Below, piece by piece: positions 47,688 to 60,965 of a stretch of DNA of 62,000 bases. The DNA is from Lingula anatina (taxonomy: Eukaryota > Brachiopoda > Lingulata > Lingulida > Lingulidae): NCBI RefSeq assembly GCF_001039355.2, contig NW_019774180.1, positions 824,665 to 886,664 on the forward strand. Direction: 5' to 3'. The position numbers were made by a program, and so were the translations under genes. The notes beneath the pieces were generated by a model. The model saw only the letters and a program-made list of their open reading frames with translations. It was not told the DNA's origin and ran no database searches. How positions within the stretch are numbered: the first letter of the stretch is position 1; every line of letters starts with the position of its first letter.

Positions 47688-48313
47688 GCTGACGCTTTAA
47701 TATAATTACTTGGCTTCGGCGCAGTAAAGATATCTATAGTCCATCATGAAATATGAAATAGATACAATATGGATTTCACCTAAGAGAGCTGCTTTTTGTC
47801 CTTTAGACCGCGTAAGATGGGTGACAAATAAATGCCCGATTTCGATGTCGTTGCTATAGGTTCAAACAGAGCCCGATGTATACTGCGCCATGAATTACAC
47901 GTAAATGAATCTTCTGGCCCATGTATGAAGTGGAAGTCTTTTTATGACATGCGTTCAACGGCAAAAAGAATTTCTCGGGTTCTGACGAAGTACCGGTAAT
48001 AATGTTGATGCCATGTGTACATACACTCCTTTTGTAGGTTAATCTCATAGGTTTATATTCCACGGTAAATCTTGTCGTGTGCCAGTATTGACAGGAACCA
48101 TTCTAACCCTGGCTTCACTGGATGTTTGCCAATGCGAAGTCTTCGAGTTCGCTGTGGCAATATTTCTATCAGCTGCCAAACAATTATCCGATTTAATTCA
48201 CTTTATCAGTCAATTGATTTGTATTTAATGTTGAGGCCGTGAATAGTAATCTCTGACGCTATTCGGTTGCTATCTACGGATACGGTTTACTCTGCTACTT
48301 CCGTGCTACTGTT

Positions 48314-51300
48314 CTGAAAAGAATGAAATACCATTTTGATTATTTTCCAACTCTGTGAGGCGATTGATTTGGTCTGACTAACACATTTCTTCAATTAGCT
48401 TTGAAATACCGACCGATGACGCACCGTGACATAAGGACTGCATACCCAACTTCCTAAACAAAAACGGGATAGTTTAGATGTAAATAGTAGAGTACAATGA
48501 GGTAATGACAATATTAGTTTTGAAATAGAATACGCACAATGGAGTTAATGACCAAAACTGTGATCCATAAATACAGCTATAGCAGTGTGTTAGGGACGCA
48601 ACAGCTATAGCCGCGAATTAACAATAACAAGTGTATGGTGTACATGCATGCACAAGTGTGTGCACACAATCGATAAAGAGCATGCGCACACATACACCCT
48701 CTTGTACATATACATACTCGTACTACTACAACGTACATGTATATTGATGTTTCCAAACATTATCATCGCGGCCGATATGTACGAGTACGTTGGCAGTATG
48801 TTAATGTATAATTGAGTGTAGTGTCCCTTATTATAGTTTTAACAAAGCAAATCAGGGGCGCTTGTGTTGAAATCGAACGCAGGTATCAAAATCAAAACAT
48901 ACTCAACTCTATTTCGTAGCAATATTTTATAGAAAACATAGTTATACTTACTGCTTTTCTTAGTCGTTGCACAGACAGTTCAACATTCTATGTCTACCGT
49001 GACCGTCGCACTACGGCTCTGAATCTGTCTCCAAGGCCGTTCTGTAAGTCGCTATATTGACTTTTATCAATAAGGCTTTATCTCACTTAAACCAACAATT
49101 GCCTATAAAAGTAGACTGTGTTATAATGGCATGTCGTGTTTACCTTGCCACTAGACTCACACTAATATTTTCATACAAGTTACGTTAAGCGCTTTTAGTA
49201 TACTCTTTATGTACATACTTTTTGCAAAGTAAACAGATCAAATAATTAATTGATTTACTTAACCTTGTCAGTAAAAGATGTGCAATATGTCAAACGAAAC
49301 TAAATACCTGGTTTCCATTATTTCAGAACAGTAAGAGTTGGAGTGTGAGTGAAAAAAATGTAAAACGACATTGTTCTGTGCTGTGCAAATATCTCTTCTC
49401 GCCAAAATGAAGTCAACTATTCATGCTGGCGTTCACCGGAATCTATTAAGATATCATTTTTAAACACGGGTCATCACGCATAAGAATTGATTGGCTGGGA
49501 GAAAATCTTTTTTTCTAATTTTTCGTACATCACAAGTAAACCAATGCTAAATGCTGTATCAAATGCGCGCGCCCAATTTATTAGATGTTGTGACTCAATG
49601 TCTCAGCTACTGCATTTCAGACATGTTTCTACTGCTTGATTTTGGTCTTTTCCACAACTGACGCTACCCCACTGGCTTAAGATTTTCAGCCGGGTCATCG
49701 CTATCAGGAGTGAAATCATATATATGGGGTTGGGTATAAATTGGATGTTGACAAAAATAAAGGGGAAAGTGAAAACTCAAATCTGTATCAATGGACTGGA
49801 ATATTGTGCGTCCATCCAAAAATACATTTAACAGCTTTATGCTGGGCTAGGTATGTGCATTATTATGTCAGAACCATAGCCATACAGTACTGCTCCGATA
49901 TACTATGGGAGAGGAAACATATATGACTCCGATAATGGCAGAAATGGATAGACATGTCACCCTATTCGTTTCGGTCGCTATATAACAGTCACACTTTGAG
50001 GGCACTCGAAACTTATGATAAAAGTTGTAGTAATACTTTTTACAAAACATTGTTCAGGAGGCATATATTTCCTTTCAAGCGTTTTCCCCTATTATTGAGT
50101 GTCAGAATATCAGTATCACATCTATGAACTGGTATGATCAATTGCCAACTGGCGTTTTAACTAGGAACCGACGATCAATCACGAACAGCAAGGTGAACCA
50201 TGGTTCATTTTGCAACCTGAGAATTAAAAACGAAATGACTTGTACACTAAACCATGGGGCCATGACATCTTTGCTCTTTGGAGTTTGGTTTGTATTTGTA
50301 AATAAGTGAATATGTTTAACTTGGGCCGTCAAATTCATGCACTTTCGTCCAAAAAATGTCAGAGAAACAGTGAAATGTATGTTATTTTGCATGTGTTTTT
50401 CATGCGTTTTGACTTATTATAGCGACTTGTCAATAAGAACACCATGTACATTTGCCCGTTTCTTTATTGATGTTTTGTGTAGTCTTTAAAAAGCAAGTTA
50501 AAAAGCAGTAACGTTTGGAATTTTGCCGACTTCGAATGAGCTTGAAATGTGCACACGTAACCCAACTTGTCGCTTTTTTTAGCATTTGCAGACTTTTCTA
50601 AAGACATGTAGAGCGTGAGTGAATGTGTGCGCGCGTGTGTGTCCGCGTTTATAAATGTGTGTGTTTGCCTGAATACGTACATGTACACGTCCGTGTCCAT
50701 ACGTACGTATATAGATCGCGCTTGCTTACGATGGACTACTGATGGACTGATGTTTAACGTTGTATAGGTCACCTAAGTAAATTTAAGAGATTGTTTAATA
50801 CACATAGACTTTATCGAAAGGTGCAATCCCCTAGTCATATCCTGAGAGTAAGACTGAAACTCACGACATCACTGAGTTAGAGTGTCGGAAATTGGGGACT
50901 AACAAGCAGATGCCAAATTCAGGGCAACCATATAGAATACAAACATTCAGATGCCCTTGCCATCTTCCGATCATGCCATCACGTAACAATGTTTTAGCAA
51001 CGTTAAGATTGCTATCACAGCTACAGGCAATCTGCAACATGGAGTGCATCTGTACTCGAAAACGGCAGACCTGGAAAAAAGTGCTGTAATGACTAACCTT
51101 CGTCCGCACTTTCGTAAACTATATTGAGCGTCGTGGAAGAATCAAATTAGCTTGACTGACGATCTTGCTACGTGAGTCTTCCCATGTTTCGGATGCTTTA
51201 CCCTTTAAGGTTTGTCCTTCATGCTTCAGCGTTAGAGTTTAGTGCGACACGACAGCTTGTGTCTATTCACCGCTGGTAATTTGATAGAGATTTAACTTCT

Positions 51301-51549
51301 TTGGAAGAATAAGTCCATTTCATATATGCACAGCGTGGATATTTTTCCTGTAACTGCGTCTAACATCTAAGTAAACAAAATATGCTGTGGGATATTGTGT
51401 ACGTGTTCCAACAAATGAAACGGGCTTGATCATAAATAGAAGTAGCTTCAATTTAGTCTGCCTTTGTGGCTAGATTTAGACCGATTTAGTGTGGTTAAGC
51501 ACTGTACATTGTTCTGGTCAGTTTTTGCTTTGTTGGGGGGATCATTTGA
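48314..51549. other. non-coding part of copy 2
   Basis: It is the counterpart of 41742-45000, with conserved acceptor (48313/48314) and donor (near 48956) signals for a 5' UTR intron. No supported coding exon. Confidence 0.4.
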
Positions 51550-51622
51550 ATCGTCAACTTTCTCCTGTTCTTTTAAAAACTCAATCTGTGAGTTTTTAAA
51601 AGAACAGGAGAAAGTTGACGAT
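51550..51622. repeat. perfect 34-bp inverted repeat with 5-bp loop, in copy 2 only
   Basis: Arms 51550-51583 and 51589-51622 are exact reverse complements around the loop ATCTG. At the matching place copy 1 has only the left arm followed by CAGAT, the reverse complement of the loop. Confidence 0.92.
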
Positions 51623-51850
51623 GATGATGCAATTGCCTCTTACACACCATCATTTTTATTCTTTCTATTAAGATCTTTTAACAACCCCAGAAAAATAGCG
51701 TGGATTTTGTAAGCGGATCGAAGGGAACGAGGGGTAGGTCTTTCCAACAAGAGAATGTCGCATTCATCTACAGTCCCTTTTTACCGGGGGCGGGGAGAAA
51801 GCAGGCCCTTAAATACCCCCAATGTTTCTTTTCTTTTTTAATTGAATTGC

Positions 51851-54168
51851 ATCACAGGGGAAGGGGGGGGGGGCAATCCGCCACCTTCTTCATATCCTGG
51901 TAGGTTTTGATTGTATGCTTTTTACGCAAGTCCATGTAAGAAGTGTTTGAGAAACCACTCATCCTACGTGTATAAGTGCACTATGCGTCGTATAACACAC
52001 TGTAGTGCAACAGCCCTTGCTTCGAAAATAGGTCGAATGGATTGTTTTTACATCAAAGTAGAATTTTTTTCAGGTTGCCGGGCAAGTTGCCACACATGAT
52101 CACGTGTAGTTTGCCAGTGACAAAGGAATTTGGGTGTATAGAAACAGTCCGCCTGTCCCAAAGGCTCAGTACTGCTCGGGCTGGGCAACCTTATCGGAAA
52201 TGAATATGAAAAGTATGAGTGTTTCATGAAAAAATATGAAAAAACATGAAAAAATATGTTGTGAATCTCCATTTATAATGATAACTGAAAAGTACTCGTG
52301 CTAGAAAATCGCTGAAGATCCGGGCAGTATTCACCCTCAAGCTCTTGCAATGTCATTATGCGTTATTTGCAACTCTATTTTTAAGAAAATTACACGGCTA
52401 CTGTTACAATTGCTTTTGAGAGAAATCAAAACAGATTACTGACTATTATATTGGTAATGATTTGTAAAACATGCTATTTATTGTTGGGTATCAGTTGGAA
52501 AATAGACCTAACCCTCCGTCGTGATATGCCTTGTTTCTCGGCTGGATAACGCATTTATAGGTCACTTGCACATTTCTTTGGAGCTTTTTTCTCTGTAAAC
52601 TGTTTTTCAAATCTCAACCTATAGCCCTGGGTTGTCCAATTTGACTATTTTAAAATGGTCACAACAGCAAAACAAAACTATAAATCTGTTTGAAGAAAGG
52701 AGCCGTTTCTGTTTCATGAACAAGTTAGTGCTTTAGGCAGCTTGAAATAAAATATTTCCCCTGAAATTGTGTTGCAAATCTTTAAAAAATTGAAAAGTGA
52801 AATGCTTTTCTGACAATTCAAAAGTTATTTCAGAAACTCTTTCATACATAAAGAAAACGGAGAATTGCCAATAGAAATTAAAAGTGGCCCTTCAGATGTG
52901 AGATTAAACGAAGGTATTGCAAATGACAAGATGAAGCAAAATGATAACATGAAGACTCGAGGAAACAGAAACAACCCAAGGCAATGTTGTTTAGAAAAAT
53001 ACATTTACCAACATATATAGAAATACAACTGCTCTGTACTGTTTTGTTAACGGGTGGCCTTTCCCACTTTTTTCCCTATTGCACGCTCCAGAAACTCGAC
53101 AAAATCGTTGAAAAGAATTCCAACACTACTGAGAACGCCCTGCTTATTTACGTGTTTTTAAGGACAACGGGCGTGGCCGGTGTGCTCACAAGCAGACGTA
53201 CGCATGCGCACACATGTATTTCCTTGTGTTTCCGCAGGTTGTTTTCATCTTATTCAAGGTTGCCCCCCCCCCCCCCCCAGGTATAATGTTACCACTTGCA
53301 AACAATAAGGCAAAAACCTTAAGATTGCATTTTCTTTCATACATGTGACGTACTGATAGCATTGTAACCATATAATGTGTTACTGCTTCGAGGTCAATTG
53401 TAAAAAACGGAAAGGCACATGTACTTTAACTATTATTTAACGAGGGTGTCTGTTACAATCAAAATATATGTTTACTGGGATTAAAGATGTACAATTTTAG
53501 CCACAACTGAAATTTCGTCTTCCACATGTATTGCAATTAGTTTTAAAAACGTTAAATTGGGTACGGACAAAACTTGACAAGAGGTGAATATACAAATATC
53601 TATTTAATATTTGTTTTGAATTTTAATAGTGTGATCACTACCGATTTGAAGTGCTCTAAAATGATCCATGCGTAAAAATTAAATATTTACCAAGGTGCAT
53701 TTTTATAGTTTCATTTTGTTTAGTTCTATCTCCTGAAATGGATCGAGCTTTATGATGAAGGATAAAAATGAACTCTTAGAGAGTTTTGTGCCCCAACCTT
53801 CTAAAAGTAGACAATGGTTCGGCAAAATGAGGGCGGTTGTATTGATTGATAGCATATCGTGTTTGTATCAAGCAGTTGTTACTGTCACCATAAATAACAA
53901 TTTCAACTTTGTATTATTGTGTATTTAAAACCGTTTTTCACGAACAGAGAGCGGTCGTTTGGTTAGTTATATTGCATGCCCTGCTGACTGTAAAGAAATT
54001 GATTTCAAAAACCCACATACAATTCGGACAGGGATGAGGACCAAATATTTAGTTTTTTATCGGTGTTGCAGTAGTAAGGAATGAGGAGGGGCTTAGGATC
54101 GACATATCACAAATGGAAAGAAAATCTTGATAATTAAGCGCTTCATATATCTTTCTTTCAAAATTCAG
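51851..54168. other. intergenic region after copy 2
   Basis: It holds a G-run near 51860, a short imperfect repeat of ATGAAAAAAT units at 52227-52258, and a C-run at 53263-53278. I see no supported exon. Confidence 0.4.
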
Positions 54169-54332
54169 GACGTCTTTTACAACATAAAAACCAAGATGTC
54201 CTCTACTTTTCAATCAGGTCGGAATGCACTTGTCGAGACGTCTGGGAAAAAAAAGGCGGGCAGTGCGTCCTGGGGGGATCGCGCTATGCCCGCGTCTCTG
54301 CACACGTTTTTAATCGATGTGTATTCAGAATT
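54169..54332 (+). CDS. candidate upstream coding exon of the gene at 60966
   Basis: The stretch is bounded by an acceptor (CTTTCAAAATTCAG) and a donor (GAATT|GTAAGT). An ATG at 54196 opens a 45-codon frame of plausible composition (SGRNALVETSGKKK, then WGDRAMPASLHTFL). It ends in phase 2, which is the phase needed to join the exon at 60966 in frame. Agreement of phase has a one-in-three chance of being accidental and the intron would be 6.6 kb, so this is tentative. Confidence 0.3.
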
Positions 54333-57300
54333 GTAAGTCTACCGGACTGAAAAAGAAAAAAAATGATGTGGACTGACATTTTCTGTGTTTCTGAAGGGTT
54401 ATAATTAGAACCGGGAAGCAAATGAGATGTGGAAAGTGGAATTTGATCGAAAAGAGGTGGCCACCTCACAGTAGCTCATGTTCTGGATGGCCAGAGGGCG
54501 GACGGTGTCTGGATTTTTCATTACAAAACGTGTAACTTTGTAGCTAAAGATATACATTCAAGTGCTTAATTCAAAACATCTGAGAGTCGAGAGGCTCTAA
54601 TGATAGGAGCGATTTTGGACCAACCCAGAGCGAAACAATACCCTACGCAAAGTTTAGCGATCAAACTATGTAAGAGTGTAAGTGAGTGCAAAGAGAGAAA
54701 AAATAAACTAACAATGTTTGGCTTTTGTCCAATTTTCTTTTTTCCCTCTTATTCAACTCATCGCTCTACGTTCCCCGCTTCTTCCCCTTCTCTCCGTTTT
54801 CCTATTCTTTTTTTTTTTTTTTGTTATAAATTTGGGTACGAGCAAACAATTAAACGTAGATTACAGGCATGTGTTTTTAATGACAGCTTCTGTTAACCAT
54901 GCTTCAATAAAACATTATACAGTGAATAATTTATAAACAGGAGTCCGCGAAACAATGGGTTAACGTGTATTGGTCATAAAACGAAGCACTGTTGGACAAT
55001 ATGTTCCAGGCTTAGGATCTTTGGTGAAAAATGGAGAGCTTTTCCTGCAGACCGAAAAAGGTATTAAAGAGCGCAACAAGGTGCGTATTTTTATGAGAAT
55101 AAGGATAATGATCAAAAGAGAAAATGCAGGCGAGACCCTGTTTACGAACAGGTGACATTCCAGTAAGTCGTTCGAGGTCGATTTGATTATCATATGTCCA
55201 ACACAAAAACTGTTTATAATTTCCCATTTAAAATACATAAAATGTGTACATAAAATAAAGTCTATAATATTTACAAAATTTATATTAAATTAAAATACGC
55301 ACAACTCTTCCACTCCCACACAGCACTGTTCCTATCATCTTAAGTGCATGACTCGAGTGTTCCTAACTCGGGTCAGCCTGTTAAGTGTTTTAAAAAGCCT
55401 GGTGCAGTCACACACGAAGTCTTTTTACTGAATAAGTTGAGGTTTATTCTAAAACGTAAACACAGCAATAAAAAATAACCACAAGCCACAAATATCGTTG
55501 TATCTGTCTTTCAACGAGATCTCCCTGCGTCACATATGGTACTATAATTAGTGTGTAAAAATAAAAACAAACCAGCGAATTGTTCTCTTGCCAGCTGCAT
55601 GTGCAGTAATATATGTTATGAAGTATTGGCCATCATATTGTTGCAGAAAAGCGAGAACGAAACATTATCCACATAAAAAAATCAACAATAACAATAACAA
55701 AAAAAAAAAAAAATACAACAACAATTCAAAGAAATACATCCACTAAGTTCAGATATTATAATATTTTCCATGATACCAATTTAAAACACAATATGAAAAA
55801 AAAAATGTATACCTCATTGTTTTGCGTAACTAGCCTGCAGATACAAGTAATCACGAAAAGGGTGGATTATAATTTATTGCGCAAAGGTGTCTTTAAAACG
55901 TAAACACTTCAATTTAAAAATACCGCAAGCCGCAATGCACCAAATATTAACGAACCGTTCCAAAGTGCTTACATCAAGGGAAGCCCAGCACACCAAAATC
56001 TGATCGTATTTGAAAAATATAAAAATACGCAAAGGTATTTATCATAGATGAAGATCAAATACGCCGATCCCACGTGTGAATGATAGATTTTGGCCACGCA
56101 CTAAAATAACATGTATTAATCACGACATTTTGGACAGTTCTCGGTAACAATGTTATTTTTCCGGTGGTGTGATCTTGGCAGTTGCGGTTGCCAATGTTGA
56201 AAGATGAAAAATTTATTTTCTATCGTGTATGTCGTAAGGCAGCACCCAAGGTGGTCTGAATTTTTTGGCATATCAATGGCCATAAATTCAACTTAGAAAA
56301 ACAATTGCGTAATACATACTAATAACCGCACGGAGGCATTATGAAACAATAGGCATACGACTTGCTGCTCAAATATCGAATGAGTAAGGTTGATTTTAAT
56401 CCCCGTTACCCTTTTCATATCCGTCATGATTCTTGCATTTTTCAAAGTTCAAATTTCATATTATATGGAAAATCGATACATTTATGTAACTATAAATTTT
56501 GCGATCTAGAGAGGTCAAATTACTGCAAAATACCTTAGTCAAATTAAAACCTTTCAAATTTCTAGTAACACGTATAATGATAAACACTAAATTCATAAAT
56601 ATAAGTAGCGGTGAAAATAGTTACTGAACGTTTTATAGTCCTCTGACGAGGTAGTAGAAATGGAACATCCATTTGCAAGAGTGTTGAAATCACGAGTAAC
56701 AATTAAAATGTCCAATTGCAAAACCGGAATCAATCATTTACTCACTCTGAGTTCTACATGGTATGATAATTTTTTTTCACGATTGCACTAAGTTTCTTTA
56801 TTGAACTTTGGTAGAAATAATTGCGAATATTTAGTATTTGTTCAACTACCAACTTTTTATACATTTCTTGTATATGGGAATTCTGATGCTGAATCTTTTA
56901 ATTCAAAATAAAATGTAATCAAATATGAAAATGAGACATTTCATATCACAATCAATTAAGAAACATGGATAAACAGCAAACTGAGAAGATAGAAAAAATC
57001 CCCTAATGACTTGTTTACCAATTTGGTAAACAACATCAGGAATCCGACACTCGAAGACACCTTTAATCCCCCAACAATGAGAAGGTATAATGATAATAAT
57101 AATAATCCATCATCCTGGCCAAAGTCGGGTGACACGGTAAAGCTTAAATGTATGATAATGAACTACTGTCACCAAGATATGATCCAGAACACTGATATAT
57201 GCACGCTGGGCCCCGACATGGATCAAGCTGGTACCCGCACTGCGCGAGACATAACTTCACATCCTGCAGCGCAGGTGTCTGGGTCTCTCGATGAAAGGTG

Positions 57301-59160
57301 ATCGTCTTCGAGGGGGCCGCGGGTATAGAAATCAGAGACGGCACTGAACTGCCCCGTGTGAGAGAGCGAGGAAACCATAGTTTTTGATTAACTGAAAATG
57401 ACTGAAAGCTTTGGTAACGTAGGCTGGAGTTCCATTACTAGGGCCACTTCAACCGTTCTTTAAAAATGGGGGGTAGCTAGGAAGGCCTATATAACGGGGT
57501 AAACTAGTGCTTTGGTTTGGTGTTCACGTTTTGTGCGCCTGATAATTTCAACGCTAAAGTTCACCGTTGACATACATGCACATGTACATGCGGTCGTTCG
57601 TTAACTAATCCCCCCTCCCCCCCAAAAAAAAATCAAGAATCTACGCAAATTTTTCCATTTAGCTGTGAAATATTGATATCTTGACTGTTTACGTTGATTC
57701 ATTTCAAGTTACCTAAATGTACATGTTCGCTTCTTATTCTTTAATTAAAAAAATGTGCATTTAAGTTGTTCATTTTTAGGAACTTTAAAACGAATCACGC
57801 GATTAGAAATGTCGTGTGTGACGCTGCTTTTAATAACTATACATGCAATGTTTCACTTCCTAAATATCTGGGGCTTTTGTGACACAGTTATTTTTACACA
57901 CCTACATCAATTCATTAGAGTTTGATTGTAAATGGCAAATTTAAAAGCAGTATTAAAAGCCAGAAAACTAAGCCCACCCACAAAAGCTATTAAAATATAC
58001 CTTATTTTCGTGAAAGGACAATTTTTATCATGGATAAATGAGTTGATTAAAAACGTAAAAGGTACTTCCTAATGACCCTCTCTCTTGTTGGGATTTCGCC
58101 TTGATTCAAATGATACAATACTTCCTCCTATAAAATTGGCAACAGAACTGTCAGTGCTTTCTAAAAAAAAAAGAAAAAAATCGTTTCTAGATTCGGGTTG
58201 TGGTCTGACTCGGCTTACTTACATGCTTCTCTGCATGGAGTAGCCACGCGGATAGCGGTGGCGGAAACTACCTCCTGTAAAACTCCAAAATCAGTTTCAA
58301 TACTTTATTTGTCATCGTTAACCACATTCATGCTGCGAAATGCGTCTCTCCCCTGATGTCATGCTGTATACTTACGTAATCAATCTACGCGACCACAACG
58401 ACCGCACGCTATGCGTTTTACAAAGGATCTTATGTAACCGTTTTATTAAAGTATATTATAAAAAAAGGTTTGAAAGTAATTTTATTCAGTTGACCAAAGG
58501 TATAAGACAGATTTTGAACTTAATGAGATGTGAAGAGAGCAATCACGTATGCCCTGAGCAGAGGGCGAAATGGCAATGTTCTACATCAAGCTCCGTTCCT
58601 TACACTACCCCAGAAATTGCCTGTGACAGATAGGTCTAAAGCTGCGTCAACAGTTATTTTATCGAAATGTAAACACATTTTTTTCAATTGAAATTCAAAA
58701 TGTCAAGTTAATATCGAAAATTATGAATTCGTTGATAAAAATGCTTATGAAAGATGGTACATTATATTTTGAAGCTTTTGTCGGCGTGGAGTTTTGGGTA
58801 TACGTTCAGGTATGCTGTTGTTTAGTTTTTTATGAAAAATACGGGTTAATCGAATATTTGTCCAATTTGGTCCGTGGTTATTATTCAGTGGAATCTCCGC
58901 TTAATTAACCGAATTTATTACGTCATTTGCACTTTATGATCTCTTCCTCCTACGTAACTGGCGTGCTGGATAATGTCATATCCACTCATTAATAAACAAG
59001 TCGCATTCTCATCCAAACGGCATTTTAATCACCTACATTTTGATTGCAAATTGCCAGTACCTTACCGCTTCCCCCATAGTAGTGATTTGGCTTGTCGAAT
59101 ACCAGCGCTTGCCTCGCGTCACGTAATGGAGTTGTAAGGGTATCACGTTACTGCTTCACG
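54333..59160. other. AT-rich non-coding region
   Basis: It has many A/T homopolymers (for example 55700-55713 and 54810-54822) and short open frames without splice support. Nothing else is recognised. Confidence 0.4.
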
Positions 59161-59169
59161 ACGTGAGAG

Positions 59170-59287
59170 TATAAAGGCTGCACGTAGTCTCTACTCTACA
59201 TCAGTCGATTGCTGGCGGCCACAGACGTGCGATACGACTCTTATGTTCAAATCCCAGTTCAAATGGTGCAGACACATTAGTGAATAG
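59170..59287 (+). promoter_or_regulatory. TATA promoter and 5' UTR exon of the 3'-terminal gene
   Basis: TATAAAG at 59170-59176 is followed about 30 bases later by an initiator-like TCAGTC near 59201. A GAATAG|GTAAGG donor gives an exon end at 59287. The leader contains a 15-codon upstream frame, 59243-59287, whose TAG is the last codon of the exon. The partner acceptor is the CTTTTCAG before 60966. Confidence 0.55.
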
Positions 59288-60965
59288 GTAAGGACATTTA
59301 AGCTTTTCAGCAAATGTGTCTTTTTTTCTGTTAGATTTAGAGTACTTTGTGCAGGATTAAAAGATTGGTTTGCTTATTAGTCATTCGAATTGCTTTCTAG
59401 TCACCTTAAATACAGGCTAAATAAATGTTTTTTTTAATTCTTTTATTCTGAATGAATGGTAGATTGTGACATTCCGATAAATTGAACACACAAAATATCT
59501 CAATTTTACTCACTAATGATAACGTATGCAACATTCGGAAAAACTATCATCGACATGTGTCGTAGTGTTACATTACAGCTGCATTGCACTTAATTATATC
59601 TGATCTACGGCACGTTAATACTTACTTTTTGTACATAGTACATATCCGTAATGGAAATGAGTTGTAAGTGCAGAAACCAGCGGTAGGCAATTGTTTCAGT
59701 ACAACTGAACTATAGATGAGAACGAGAACTGTACTTTAATCTGTAAACACGAAAGTGCCTCACGTAGCATACCAACATAGCTGTCCCGTGTCTAGCATTG
59801 TATTTATGTCAACAATTACGTCCAAAAAAGAAGAGCAACTTTTACTAGGTAAGATGAAACTTGAAAGTTGGGCCTTAAATGGTTTTCGCAGCAGTTTCAG
59901 TGGAAATGTTTATCGCCGTTTCTCCCTATCCATTTTAATTGCTGCCAGTATTGGAAACGAATTGGCAAATACGATTAATCGCATTTTGGCATTCCCTTGA
60001 AAGGAAGTTAGTTGCATAAAATAATCCCGTTATTTAACATTTTAATCGATTAATTTATCGCATGAACGCAGTTAACAGGAACATGAAAGGTGATTTGGGG
60101 AAACAGTTAAAACAAACCTATACACTCACGCAATCTAATTACGAAATCTCCGTTTAAATTTTTTTAATAAAAATGCAAAAATGCTGATAAATCATAACCT
60201 TTTGCTATTTAAATCTGCACCAGCTTTTGTGTGCAGTGGGTTCCTGGCTATTTTTCCAGGGTATGCTTTATTAATCATCTATGTGAGTTAATGTACAGTC
60301 AAGAAAGGTTTTGTATAAAGCACACTAGTGGCAGGCCACACCACTTAACCCAAAGTAACTGGCTGTGTGGCGATTAACTAACACCTTTTGAACTTTGGGA
60401 AGGTAAGAAAGCATTAATTAACACACTGTTTTACCAGACGCCCTAGAAACGGAACCACTGTTTTGTCAGCAATGGGAACCATGCTCGAGTAAAGGGCTTT
60501 TTTATTGTCACGGCTTGTCCCCAGTGTCAGACTAAATTTGCTTGGAACTTATATCGGCAGGAACCCTGCGTCATAACGCTGAAACCTGAGCAAAGCCGAA
60601 TTTGAGTGAAAATTCTAGAGGTATCCTGTTACAATTCCAATGCTACTGAACTGCTGTTGTTCCAGTTTTGGAAGATGTTCGTTAAAAGTATTTGATTTGT
60701 GACTATAGCAACTCACAAATAAATACAAATAGGAGTCTGGATAAAGAAGGCGTTCGCTATTGTACGGTATAGTTTACCGCACGTTTGTATAAATATGATT
60801 AGCAAAAAAGGTGCGCAGTGTCTTGAGGCAGTCACTCCCATTTTGTCTAATGTTACGTTACTGTCGCCCCATCCCTCTTTCTTATCCATAAAAAACTCAC
60901 TTGCTTTGATTTGTAACGGAATGAAAACAAGATAAGTTGTTTAATTCTCTGATTCTCTTTTCAGG
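59288..60965. other. first intron of the 3'-terminal gene
   Basis: The 1.68-kb intron runs from GTAAGG to TTCTCTTTTCAG. An 81-codon open frame at 59755-60000 is a chance frame with no splice signals. Confidence 0.5.

Larger units (their letters stand above)
45288..51850. repeat. 6.6-kb direct repeat, copy 2
   Basis: This is the second copy of 38687-45278 in the same orientation, ending near TTTAATTGAATTGCATCACAG, where copy 1 is cut by the N. It differs by scattered substitutions, small indels and one fold-back insertion at 51550-51622. Confidence 0.9.

Noticed and set aside
57011-57301. 96-codon plus-strand frame
   Set aside because: Asn-rich from an AAT repeat, no flanking splice signals that join to a neighbour, and a composition unlike coding sequence.
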